The translations under genes and the position numbers were made by a program. A DNA stretch of 64,000 nucleotides from Bactrocera neohumeralis (lineage: Eukaryota; Arthropoda; Insecta; Diptera; Tephritidae): NCBI RefSeq assembly GCF_024586455.1, contig NC_065923.1, positions 48,678,264 through 48,742,263 on the forward strand, given 5' to 3'. The notes beneath the pieces are model-generated. The model had not been told where the DNA came from, did not search any database, and was given only the letters and a program-made list of their open reading frames with translations. Positions within the stretch are counted from its first letter, which is position 1, and every line of letters starts with the position of its first letter. This document shows positions 23,951-35,080 of this stretch, in pieces.

Positions 23951-25184
23951 CCCTACCCTTTTCTTTGAAAATTACCTACATATAGTACATCCAATAAATC
24001 CATATATACATAGTATGTACTATATTATCGCTTATGCCATTCCGTCCTAGCGGTTTCATGAAATATCTGATGAAGATATGAAATTACCGATCATAATCTC
24101 TAAAACGGAAATTACCAAAATACCAAAAAGTTGGAAAGTTGAAAGTCAATCCAAGCTAAGCTTAGAAAATCCAAAACACTGCCAATTCAGATAAATTAAA
24201 ATGCGAAAAATTCCCACTTGTTGGAAAGTCAAAACACATGTTTATGTTCGGACAAAGCGTTTGGCATTTCGCAGCCGATTCTAATAGACACGCAAATGGC
24301 ATTAAAATATGCACACACAGATCTAAGTCTATGTACATATGTATGTATGTATCAGACAATGAAAATTTAGCAGTCAAATCTTTAAGCTATGAAAATAGAA
24401 AAACAGGAGATTTGTTTGCACAAAATGACTTTACAAATAAGATTCCCGCTAAGAATTGAAGTGTTGACCCCGCAGACTGGCACGCACATACCTTCATTTA
24501 CGCATGTATGTGTATGTACTTGCATAATCCACAGTTTTGCAAATGTGAAAACGATATTAAACCTTGTCGCCGTGTAGACAGGATGCTCGTCAGCGAAGAA
24601 AGATGCCTGCGGCGTTAATATTGTTTATCTAAGCGACGCTGATCGACCGCAAGGATCTTCCTTTTAAGGTGTCAATTCATATTTTAATATCGCATAAATA
24701 TTTAAGCAAAAACATATGTATACATATGAATATCTCTGGCCGCATATGAGTTCCATTTAACCGACATAATGTGTGTATATCCACGACCCGGACACAACGT
24801 GACCACTGCTACTGTAGGTGGCTTTATGACCGTCTAATATGTGTCGCCTTGTCCCGCTTAAAAGGATTACCGAATGCCACCAGTACGACGAGGTAAATAA
24901 GTACTTACATATGTGTATAAATATCGGTATTTAGTAACGGCATGCATGTGCATGTGTTCGCAAATAATGATTTTTGCAAAAGAAAATGTTCAAAAGAAAG
25001 GAATCAATCATTTTTGCCATCATTGTGATGAACTCACGCCTATAGAAACCTGCTAGTCTACTTGGCCGATTTCTAAGTGATAAATAATTAAAATTAATAT
25101 GTAACTGTCGTGCCGTTAAATAATTCTTGAATATTTAAACGAAACGTTAATAAAATTCACGAAAAATTTACATTATATACGGCA
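23951..25184. other. Intergenic sequence, nothing recognised
   Basis: AT-rich, with ATGTATG simple repeats at about 24325-24350. Short open frames without family features. Confidence 0.35.
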
Positions 25185-26350
25185 TTGACGACAACTACTC
25201 GCAACACCATCAAACATCTTGAGAGCCAGCATTCATTATTGGGTAATATTCGAACGAATGGACCACGTCCAGCACGCATTGCAGAAAATATAGCAACCGT
25301 AGCTGATAGTGTACACGAAGACCGTAGAGAGTGGATTCAGCGCCGTTCGTATGAAACGACGACGAGTCTATGAACTCTTCAATAGTTCCAAGACGTTTTC
25401 TAGACAAATTTTGTTCAGCGTTGAGGCTCATTTCTAGATCAATGAGTATGTCTTCTTCTTCTTAATTGGCGTAGAAACCGCTTAAGCGATTATAGCCGAG
25501 TTAACAACAGCGCGCCAGTCGTTTCTTCTTCTCGCTACGTGGCGCCAATTGGATATTCCAAGCGAAGCCAGGTCCTTCTCCACTTGGTCCTTCCAACGGA
25601 GTGGAGGTCTTCCTCTTCCTCTGCTTCCCCCGGCGGGTACTGCGTCGAATATTTTCAGAGCTGGAGTGTTTTCGTCCATCCGGACAACATGACCTAGCCA
25701 GCGTAGCCGCTGTCTTTTAATTCGCTGAACTATGTCGATGTCGTCGTATATCTCGTACAGCTTATCGTTCCATCGAATGCGGTATTCGCCGTGGCTAACG
25801 CGCAAAGGACCATAAATCTTTCGCAGAACTTTTCTCTCGAAAACTCGCAACGTCGACTCATCCGTTGTTGACATCGTCCAAGACTCTGCACCATACAGCA
25901 GGACGGGAATTATGAGTGACTTATAGAGTTTGGTTTTTGTTTGTCGAGAGAGGACTTTGCTTCTCAATTGCCTACTCAGTCCGAAGTAGCACCTGTTGGC
26001 AAGAGTTATCCTGCGTTGGATTTCTAGGCTGACATTGTTGGTGGTGTTTATGCTGGTTCTACACATGACTCCATCCTCCTCAATGAGTTTGTAAACAAGA
26101 AAAATTTCCGCATTTGGAACGAATAGTTGTCATTTCATCCAGATAAATCAATGGTTTGGTGTGGTTTGTGGGTCGGTGGAATCATCCATCCATATTTCTT
26201 CAAAAATGATGTCGGTGATAACGTAACCTTAATGGTGACCGTGTCATGATAACCGACTATTTGATGCCTAAAATTTAAGCTCAAGATCTCGGCGACATTG
26301 GGTTTCAACAAAACGGCGCCACTTTCAACACATCGGATCAATCAATGGAT
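25185..26350 (+). mobile_element. Tc1/mariner-superfamily remnant, split by an RTE-like insertion
   Basis: The first piece (25185-25451) encodes RNTIKHLESQHSLLGNIRTN, then PRPARIAENIATVADSVHED and, after a deletion, SRQILFSVEAHF. The second piece (26080-26350) continues EFVNKKNFRIWNE, then MVWCGLWVGGIIHPYFFKND and the THRINQSMDLLREHF region. The VWCGL-W-GGII-PYFFKND pattern matches the family seen at 18.1-18.9 kb. The 628-bp insertion between the pieces is RTE-like copy 8. N- and C-terminal ends are missing. Confidence 0.8.
25452..26079 (-). mobile_element. RTE-like non-LTR retrotransposon, best-preserved 3' end (copy 8)
   Basis: A 5'-truncated copy with an open frame of 194 codons (26066-25482) uninterrupted to its natural stop: NVSLEIQRRITLANRCYFGL, GAESWTMSTTDESTLRVFER, RLRWLGHVVRMDENTPALKI, LRWKDQVEKDLASLGISNWR. 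The 3' signature lies at 25452-25500 (reverse of GCGGTTTCTACGCC, then AATTAAGAAGAAG). A 13-bp target-site duplication with one mismatch, TCAATGAGTATGT at 25439-25451 and TCAATGAGTTTGT at 26080-26092, brackets it. The intact frame makes it one of the youngest family members here. It cannot move by itself because RT and endonuclease are absent. Confidence 0.92.
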
Positions 26351-26379
26351 TTATTGAGAGAACATTTTTGTTTTTTTCG

Positions 26380-27122
26380 CTATCGTCCGACTTCTTCAAT
26401 CTACTCTTGGAGAAAATAATTCGAGTAACAAATCGAAATATAGAAGGTACAATCTTCTATAAGAGTATACAGCTGCTGGCTGATATATTGATGATATTGA
26501 TGTCATTGGCTTCAACAACCCCGCCGTTAGTTATGCTTTACCCAGACTGGATGCGGAAGCGAAGCAAAAGGGTCTGGTAGTGACCAAGGACAATACGAAA
26601 ATATTTTGTCATCAAATAAACAGTCATAACTTCGAAGTCGTAGATAATTACGTCTATCTTGGAACCAGTGTTGACAGCAACAGCAATGTCAGTCTCGAAA
26701 TCCATCTCAGAATAACTATTGCCAACAGGTGCTACTTCGGACTGAATAGGCAATTGAGAAGTAAAGTCTTCTCTCGACAAACAAATACCAAATTTTACAA
26801 GTCACTTATCATCACCGTCCTGATATATAGTACAGAGGCACGGACGATGACAACATTTGATGAGTCGGCGTTACGAGTTTTGAAGAGAAAGATTCTGCGG
26901 AAGATTTATAGTCCTTTGCGCTTTGGCAACGGCGAATACTGCAGTCCGCATTTGAGAGTATTCGACGCTGGGTCCGCCTGGGGAAGTAGAGGAAGAGGAA
27001 GACCTCCACTCCGTGGAAAAGACCAGGTAGAGAAGGGCCTAGCTATACTTGGAATCTCCAATTAGCGCCAAACACCGAAAAAGCAAAACGACTGGCGCGT
27101 TGTTGTAAACTCGGCTATAACC
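26380..27122 (+). mobile_element. RTE-like non-LTR retrotransposon, truncated copy (copy 9)
   Basis: Starts SDFFNLLLEKII, then EGTIFYKSIQLLADI (the YADD box region is damaged: GCTGATATATTGATGATATT). It continues in the open frame from 26580: FEVVDNYVYLGTSVDSNSNV, RITIANRCYFGLNRQLRSKV, then FDAGSAWGSRGRGRPPLRGK after a deletion of the LGHVVRMDE part. It ends near TCGGCTATAACC, without the terminal signature. Inactive. Confidence 0.82.
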
Positions 27123-29559
27123 GATTGCTGATTGTTTATTTAAAATTCTTTCAAGCTATTCATTAGCAGATGAATATAAAACGATCGGCCACAAATTAAG
27201 CTTTGTGAGATCACTGTCGATATCGACCGGCAGCATATCCGAAAGGTATCGAAAGAAACCAAAATAACTAGGCTAGTGACTTTGGCCTGCAGGAAACGGT
27301 TCATAAAAATTAATCGGAAGATTTATAGCTGTAACAAGACTGTAGCGAACCTACGAGTTTGTAAAATAACTTTGCCACTTGTCTCCTAATTACTGCATTT
27401 ATTCTAACTTATCCAATGATTAAAACAATGCAAAGTAATTAGCAACACTTTTGGAGTAGACTGTAACTGAATGACCGTTGAAGACTGTCAAAATAGGGGC
27501 CAAACAAAAATACTTGAGCAATTTTCATTTTATAGATTTTATTATAACCTTGAAGAGTAGAGCACATTCAAATGCTTTATTGGTTCATATAATAATAGAG
27601 CAGCGGATGACGCTATAAAAGTAGCAGCAGAATTTCATTCAATATCTTCTTGCCAGCCAACAATTTAACGCCTTTTCGTTTAATGCCACACACAAGATCG
27701 ATCTGCGCGAACAATGGCACGATCGTTGGAGGTGAATGATGACGCGGCGAAAATTTATGAACTACCCTATTATCTGTTAAGAACGAAATAAAAACCAAAT
27801 AAAAATAAACAAATATCTAAGTATTGCCAGTACAGATCAACACACTTGGGTCTCCACGTTTTTGTAAATACGTGCGGGTGTCCCCAAAAGGGACTGCGCC
27901 ATTGGGTCGATGAAGTGCAGCACATTCAATCCACTTCATGCCGAACAAGTGCATTTAAGTCCACAAATGACGGCAAACGAGTGTCGTCGCGATCACCAGC
28001 CACGCCAACAAACTGCACTGCGGCTTAGTCATCGTCAACGACACTGATGATAGTGATATGCGGACCGTTGTAAGAGCCTAAAGCCCTCGGCGGTTGCTAA
28101 GGCACTTGTGCGGATGGTTTGCATGAATGAATGAAGAACGTCGAACGCTTGACTGCCTTTAGGTCGCTGAAGTGGGGGATGTGCTGCTGGCACACAGTAC
28201 AGGGGCAGGGACGCAGTTACGCTGACACGTTGATGACTTGTCCCGCTGACAATTAACGCATTCGTGCTATCAATGCGCATGAATTGGCACAAATTTACCA
28301 AATTATTCAATGCTGTCATTATGCGCAATAACAACAACAACACCAACAGCAATAACGACAGCCAGCGTTAAAGAGCACGATCACCAAATGAAGTTGGATC
28401 ATTTCTGGATATGTTTCTGAAAGGGTACTTTTCCATACACACATACTCGTAGCGAGAACTGTCGCTTTGTTGAACGAAACGTGATTCGGCTTAAATTTTC
28501 AGTTAAATAAGTTGCCAACCGAATAGCCCGTAATAATGTGGAGTATTATGGCACTCGTTCGGGCTAAGTGCAAGTGATCCCGTGCGCACACTTCAGAGTG
28601 ATCAAGCAAATAGGCTCTCACTTGCCACACCAAAGAGACGCAATGGCTGCGTTGACTTGTTAAACAACACATACACATAAACAAATGTTCGAATATAGTG
28701 CTCGTTTAAATGAATTTCGACCAATGAAGTGTGGCTATCAACGGGTGGATCCAGTCGCGATCAAGTCTGGGTGTTTTACATAATCTCAATTCCAAATCTG
28801 GCAGCTTGGGCTTGAGGTATACGCCGAATTGCTTTACGGTAACGCTCTTGTGTATTCATTCAATTTTATTTTCCCCTCATATTCAAGTGTAGCGGAAGAA
28901 GGGTGTTCGCCACTTTGGTCAAGTGTGGCATTATCCGGATTGAGTGATGATGCAGAATTGAATTCAGGCATTCCAAAGGTGCCAGAATTGTTATATTGGC
29001 CTTAACAAATATGATGTTATGCAGGTATTTGCTGTCGCGATGACCTGTGTGTTCGCCACCAATGATTGATGGATTCTCGATGTGTCAATGTGTTTGTTAG
29101 TGTTCTTAAATAACGTGATAAAAAGATAATTGCTACTGTCGCGAAGACTTTGTCAAGTCTATGCTGTCAAAGAACGTAGTTATTAAAAAATTTATGTAGA
29201 AAATAACAATCTTTTACTTAGACCACCGGCATTAATTGGTGAAATTCTACTTGTCAGAAGGCGTGCATTTTATTGAGTCCAACCCGCAATTTTTCTGTAA
29301 AAAGGTAATATGAGATAAAATAGCGGATGTTGTCAGGCACAATCAGAAATCTGTTTTTTTTTTTAGGGGTTTTCGGTTTCGATGGGCTTCCTTCTTCGTT
29401 ATTAAAAATATAATTATGGTACGAGTAGCATGCATTAAGAGACATCAAATTCCCACGGCAGCCAGTTCTACGCACCGGAATTTACTCGCTCCGACCAAGG
29501 GCTGTTTTTCTCTAACCCCACAAAAAAATTTGGATTAAATCGCATGATGTTAATTACTT
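27123..29559. other. Intergenic sequence, nothing recognised
   Basis: Mostly AT-rich; 27840-28380 is more GC-balanced and contains open frames on both strands (28352-28035 minus, 105 codons) without any recognisable domain. No splice-linked gene could be assembled. Confidence 0.35.
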
Positions 29560-30520
29560 TTCTTGAGATTTGAGTCCCAACGCGAGCTGTGTGGCATGTA
29601 GCGCCATCTTGTTGTCAACCAAGTTCAGTTCTTCCATTTTTGGCAACAGGAATTTTTCTGCTGCGTTTGCGCAAAAAGGCTCCATCCTAACTCCACCTCG
29701 GTCAGGTGTAATACATGCAATGGATGGAGCCATCTTAAGACCTCACAGGGAGTGGACCTCACAGGGAGTGGACCACGAGTTACGTGGCCCCATGTTGCCT
29801 ACGCAATACTAGTTCGTGCGCTGCGCTGCCACTCACCCCGAGTAGTCAACAGAGGACCTCCACGGTCCCTAGGAACTCAAACAGGCAACATAGCTCCCAC
29901 TCTGACGTGCGCTGCCACTCACCCCGAGTGGTCAACAGAGGACCTCCACGGTCCCTAGGAACTCAAACAGGCAACATAGCTCCCCTCTGGCTCACAGTGA
30001 GACGCTTATGCTCTCAGTTAAGCAGCATAATGAACTCCTCTCCAAGCAGTTCCTGCTAGGATGTTTCCGTGAAAATCACCCTTGCAGCCATCTGCTTGGA
30101 GCGGAACAGCCTCCTAGGAGCATCAAAAGGTCATTCCTTGAATACGTCGACGACGTCGTACAGTACGCCGACCGGACGTCGGACGCAACTGACTTTCGAC
30201 AGGTAATGACAGCCATTCACAGTGGAGCCATTAACACCTTTATCGACTCCCTTCCCGTTAATGGCGTTCTTGGAGTCAAACCACCACCCATCGCAGACGA
30301 AGAGCTCGAGTTGCTTATCCAGAATAGACCCTGACATACACAATATATGTCCTGCATGCAATGAGTCTCCACATGACACTGACCACCTCTTAGCATGCCC
30401 TACCGACCCCACTCATCAAACTCTCTTTTCCCTCTAGTCCGACCCCGTCCTGGGCCTACCGTTAGTTGACGTCGATGACAGCACAGATAACCCTTACCAT
30501 ACTAACGGGGATCAAATGTA
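29560..30520 (+). mobile_element. Jockey-like non-LTR retrotransposon, internally deleted copy
   Basis: The left part encodes NSTSVRCNTCNGWSHLKTS (about 29690-29735), a Cys-Cys-His motif that in my recollection sits in the front coding region of this family. The middle (29740-29985) is duplicated sequence. The right part is the C-terminal region after the RT: LSVKQHNELLSKQFLLGCFR, HPCSHLLGAEQPPRSIKRSF, VNGVLGVKPPPIADEELELL, then after a frame change DIHNICPACNESPHDTDHLL, then ACPTDPTH. The RT itself is missing. Same family as 32220-33915 and 53620-53913. Confidence 0.75.
29823..29985 (+). repeat. 86-bp tandem duplication inside the Jockey-like copy
   Basis: Two units starting GCGCTGCCACTCACCCCGAG at 29823 and 29909 (period 86), nearly identical (AGTAGTC versus AGTGGTC) through GTCCCTAGGAACTCAAACAG. 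Just upstream, at about 29740-29772, a 16-bp unit (GACCTCACAGGGAGTG) is also doubled. Confidence 0.9.
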
Positions 30521-31059
30521 AGCAGATCTATTTGAAATCAGTCGAAGTATTTGAATCTTTGAATCAAGTCCTCGGGTAGCCCCGTTTAATTTTTGTGTAT
30601 TTTTAAGTTTGATCTTGAGAAACTACTAATGACCCACATCCCCTCAAGTGATTCCTATTCCACCTTTTTAACGCTGATGAATATGGTTTTCTTCTATACT
30701 TTCAAGTAGTTGTTCATATTGGACATTTTCAAAATATTTTCTTTTTTAAGAAAAACCGTGCACAAGATGAATTTTAGAAAAGGTCGCCAGTTTTCTAGCC
30801 GCTTATGATTTTAAATGGCATGGAAGTACGCAACATCTTACAGAAGTCCTGTTAAGGATTAGGTAGAATATAATGGTAATAGCAGTCAAAAATAATTGTC
30901 ATTACTAAAGAAGATAGATTTCGAGTGATTTGACTTTTGTTCATGTTTATTCAGGATTCTGAAATGGAACCGCAATTCCGATAAAAAAAAAAACAGTTCT
31001 ATCATTCTAAGAGCTGTTAGTAGCAAGTTCATCACCTAAATGTAATAGAAATAAATTGA
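30521..31059. other. AT-rich intergenic sequence
   Basis: Nothing recognised apart from the end of the Jockey-like element on the left. Confidence 0.35.
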
Positions 31060-31500
31060 TGCTTGCAGTGCAACCTCTACTGTACCGTCTACTCTTTCAC
31101 ACGCACTAACAAAGCCCTAGCACCAGGAACCTGCTGGATGCTATTGAAGCAATGTGATCTCTATTCTGATATATACACCCAAGGGTCTTAAACCTGATCT
31201 ACAGATTGCTGTGCAGACTAAAAACAGATGTCCAGGACTGGTCCAGGAGATTCCGGCTCCATATCGCATAACCAGCAGTTGGCATACCCATGATAAACAG
31301 GTGCTTTTTGAGTCTGTAATGTCAAGTGTACAATGCTACTTGTAGCCCGAATTTGCCTCTGGAGAGGTTTGTGATACACATCTTTCTCTGTTCACTTTCT
31401 CCTCCTTGCGAGGCAGCTCCTTTGTGGTAATGGAGACCAACCGCAATGCAGAGTTTCGGTTCTACCATTTTAGAACACAGCACAGCAGCGAAGTTTCAAG
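31060..31500 (-). mobile_element. Possible LOA/R1-like retrotransposon 3' fragment, strongly diverged
   Basis: Blocks such as AATGTGATCTCTATTC, CCTGATCTACAGATTGCTGT and GGTGCTTTTTGAGTCTGTAA align in the same order with the 3' part of the LOA-like copy at 42.3-42.6 kb (GATGTGATCCCCATT, CCTGCGTCTGCAGACTGCTA, AAATGCTTTTTAAGCTTACA). Orientation minus. Too decayed to translate. Confidence 0.4.
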
Positions 31501-32219
31501 CAATGCCTGACAATCTCAACGATTTGGTGTACTCGTATAAAATGAATATCAATTAGGTGGTTACAGTATAAATATAAGGCCTCCCATATTTTCTATCCAT
31601 TAACTTTACGTTTTTATTATGACAAAATCGGCACAGCCCAAAATATTTTTAACTTTTCACTTTACTTTAAAAGCCGTTGTTGTTTACACATATTCTGAAT
31701 ATTTTATGAATAACCCTTTGATAATGAAGTCAAGTACCAACGCATTAGTGGTCTGATAATCGGATTTACAAAATCACCTCTTTACATTAATAAGTTCTTA
31801 AAGTTTGATTAAAAAGAATGTTTATCCCATGGGAGATCTTCACTAGGTTATAAATGGTTAATTCAGCAGTCCGTTTTGGGTTTCTAAACCCAATGGTAGA
31901 GCCTCTTAATCCAACAGATATCAGACCTTCGAATGTCGAATGGATTTGCAATACTTGAAATCGCCCAGCAACCCAACAGTTTGATAATTTGCCAAAAGTT
32001 TTATTTCAAAGTGGACATTTTCCTTTTATGTAGCGAGAATATAAAGTACGCAATTTTTACATAGCACTATGATGGATAGGAAATGATGATGATCGAAGGG
32101 AGTTAGCGTTACTAATTTCTTATGAAAGTATGAATTCCTATAGAGAGAACTATCAACTACATTAATCATAACCTTGGGTATTGCAACTACGGTGTATTAT
32201 ACCTTTGTGAATTATAAAT
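31501..32219. other. AT-rich intergenic sequence
   Basis: No gene, repeat copy or signal recognised. Confidence 0.35.
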
Positions 32220-33915
32220 ACAGGAAATCTCCTATAAGCGGACACTGATGGGACCAGCCTTTCTGTCCGGTTAATATTTTTGTTGGTGTTGTATGGGTAC
32301 GTATTTGTCGGTAAGCCCAGAAAACGTTCTGTTTCGACGGGGTCGGACTAAAGAGAGAAGGGTGTATCTGTATTTGTAGGGTTAGCAGGGCATGCAAAGA
32401 GGTGGCTATTGTCATGTGGACATGCGTTTTATATGTCGGAGTCTATCCTAGGTAAGCAGGAGTTTAACCTGTTACAGTATCCAGAAGTATCCAAAAATGG
32501 GGGGACTCCAAGTACGCCGTTCACCAATAGACGGTCGGTGAAGGTTGTTAATGGCTCCACTGTAAATGGCGGTCACTGCATGTTTGATGTTTATTGCGTC
32601 TGAAGTCCGGTCGTCGTATTATTTTATGTCGTCGACGTAGTTGAGGAAGAACATCTTTAGGCTCCTATAAAGCGGTGCCGCTCCAAGCAGGTGACTGCAG
32701 GGATAATTTTTGCGAAAGCAACCCAGCAGAAACCGCTTGGAGAGGAGTTCATTATGCTCCTTAACTGGGAGACAACAAAAGGCATTCTGTCGTATTCCAG
32801 AGTGCAATGTTATGACATGTTTGCCGCTTCCTCGTCTGAGTTTCACTGCATCCAGTCGGCCATATTGGTGCGGCGTTGTTGAGGACCGACCGATCGATTG
32901 CTTGGTATGTTGCCAACAACGTTACTTTGTTTTCCCCCATTTGCTGCCGGCTAGCGAATGAAGGATTTTGTTGCTGTCGTGTGAGAAGTGAAAGAGCACA
33001 GGCAACAATCTTTTGGTTATTGACAGTCGGAATCTTACGCCAACGATTGGAATATTAATGTCAAGTCTGTATTCTTTCGTTCAGTTTGTGAATATGGTCG
33101 CTGTGGATTTAGTGGGGGGAGTGTTAAGTTTCGTGCAACGAGGAATCGAGAAAGGTCGGAGAGATAGCCGTTTTCGTTTGAATACAAGCCATCGATTCCA
33201 TTGCCCGACGTCATTATCGTGCAATCATCAGCATTCGAGATGTGGAAATTAAAGAGTAACGGAAGAGGCCACCACGCTGCGGTACCCCTTGTTTAATTCT
33301 TCTCACTTTGGAGTTTTTACCTCGAAATAGTACAGACGATTGACGACCGCTCAGGTAGTTTATAATGCACCTCTTTTTCGGTGTACCCAAGTAGCATTGT
33401 GTGATTAACTGTGTCAAAGGCTTTTGACAAGTGCAACGCTACGTGGATCGTCCTCTCGCAGAGTGGTTTGTGGTTAGGGCCATGAACTACTTGGACTTCC
33501 CTTTGTTGGCGGGTTTCAGCAGTGGGTTCACTTTTCCGATTTTCCACACATCGAGTATTTGAAGAGTGGTCAGCGACAGGTTGAGAACCGTGGTGAGTAG
33601 CTCACTCCCGTCGAGCTTAGATGCTTTAGCATCAGCACGTTAACACCATCAGGGCCAATGGATCTAGATGATTTTGCCTTGTTGATGACACTCTGAACCT
33701 CCTCATTGGTGAAGGTAAGTGGTGCGCAGTCTTTTGAGATTTGCGCAGCCGTCGGGTAACACATCGTTTGGCTTTGTATACCGAAGGGTTCCGTGTAAAT
33801 TTCCGGAATTGAATTTCAACTCGGTCGTCATGTCTCTTCGGATTAGACAAGGCCTTGACAGTAGGTCAAAGCTTACTCACAACGGTGGAGAGGCTGCAGG
33901 ACTTCAGTAGCTCTA
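32220..33915 (-). mobile_element. Jockey-like non-LTR retrotransposon, RT to 3' part, degraded
   Basis: Minus-strand blocks in order: LTFTNEEVQSVINKAKSSRS then IGPDGVNVLMLKHL (33720-33600); LSKAFDTVNH (33430), where the usual ALDLSKAFD reads ALHLSKAFD; INYLSGRQSSVLFRGKNSKV and RRIKQGVPQRG (33360-33290); an NADDC box at about 33223-33240 in place of YADDC; then, after decay, EHNELLSKRFLLGCFRKNYP (32760-32700) and remnants of the 3' zinc-like region. Several frame changes and an altered catalytic box make it inactive. Same family as the 29.6 and 53.6 kb copies. Confidence 0.82.
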
Positions 33916-35080
33916 TCCATTTTGTTTATTTCGGATATCTCATCCCGTTTAGATAAGTAAGGTAAGTCTATAATTTTAACGATAACACACAAACAAACAT
34001 AACATAATTTCTTACCAGAAACAATTAGTTATTTGTGGTAATGTCTCATTCAGGACTTTAAAACAAAATATGCCAAACCCTTCCTCAAACAAATCAAAAA
34101 GAAAAAGAAATTTATTTTTTTATTTGTTTTTATTTGTGTCCACATTATTTCTTTTAGTTGGTTCGTATGTATTTTTGTCTTTTATCTCTTGTATTAATTC
34201 ATATATTTCGATTTCCCAACCAAATAAAAATAACTGCTTTCGCTTTCATTGCAATAGCAAGCAATAATTCACTTTTTTTAAGTCTGAATCAAATGTAAAC
34301 AAATCGAATGAAGCAACAAAAGACATAAGATGAACTAATTGATGAAAATAATTTTGTGTAAATTTGAGAAAACAAGAACTGTGTACACATACTGAGTGCG
34401 GATTAATATAAAAGCGTTCGGCATTTAGCACAAAGCGTGTTTTGGCTGCTAACAATTGCACACTACAATTCCATATACATAAAGATGTGAACGTATTTGA
34501 CGTTCATATAAATTTAAGTGCCTTATATATGTATGTTATATGAGTTAATAAATATTTATATAATTTTTTGCATAAAAGTATAAATTTATATATTAAGGTT
34601 AAATAATACAATATAATAGCATATATATAAATATCGACCGCCACAAAATAGTTTTTTTCTAAATGAGAATGTACATTTTATATAAATATTTCTTTTTTTT
34701 AATTTTTGGTCTCGTTTTCGAAATTTTTCATTATTGTTGTTTACAGTGGTAAATTAAGTGATGCAAACCATTTCAAACTGGAAAACATACATATACTATA
34801 CATATTTTGTACAAATTGGCGAACTGACAATGGATGCGCCTTTTCATCACTTATGATTCTTCATCTACTTTAATAAGTTATCGTCGATTATTATTAATAT
34901 ATTATTTAGACTTCCATGGAAAGTGCTTGCTTTCAAATATCACCTGAACTGTTAAATATATGTATGTATGTTTAAGTTCGAAACAAACTTTAATTGCAAC
35001 TTTGCAGCAGCTTATGGTAGAATGCAAAAACGAAAACATAGTGCCAGCAAAAAAATACTTTCTTTCGTTCACATTTGCAA
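33916..35080. other. AT-rich sequence downstream of Syx7, probably including its 3' UTR
   Basis: No transposon or other gene recognised. The part nearest 35080 should be transcribed as Syx7 3' UTR on the minus strand. I cannot choose a poly(A) site with confidence. Confidence 0.4.

Noticed and set aside
25482..26066. 194-codon intact frame as a host gene
   Set aside because: Matches the C-terminus of the RTE-like family, with a target-site duplication and 3' signature around it.
28035..28352. 105-codon minus-strand frame in a GC-balanced stretch
   Set aside because: No domain, no supporting splice partners, and opposite frames are similarly open; not enough to call a gene.
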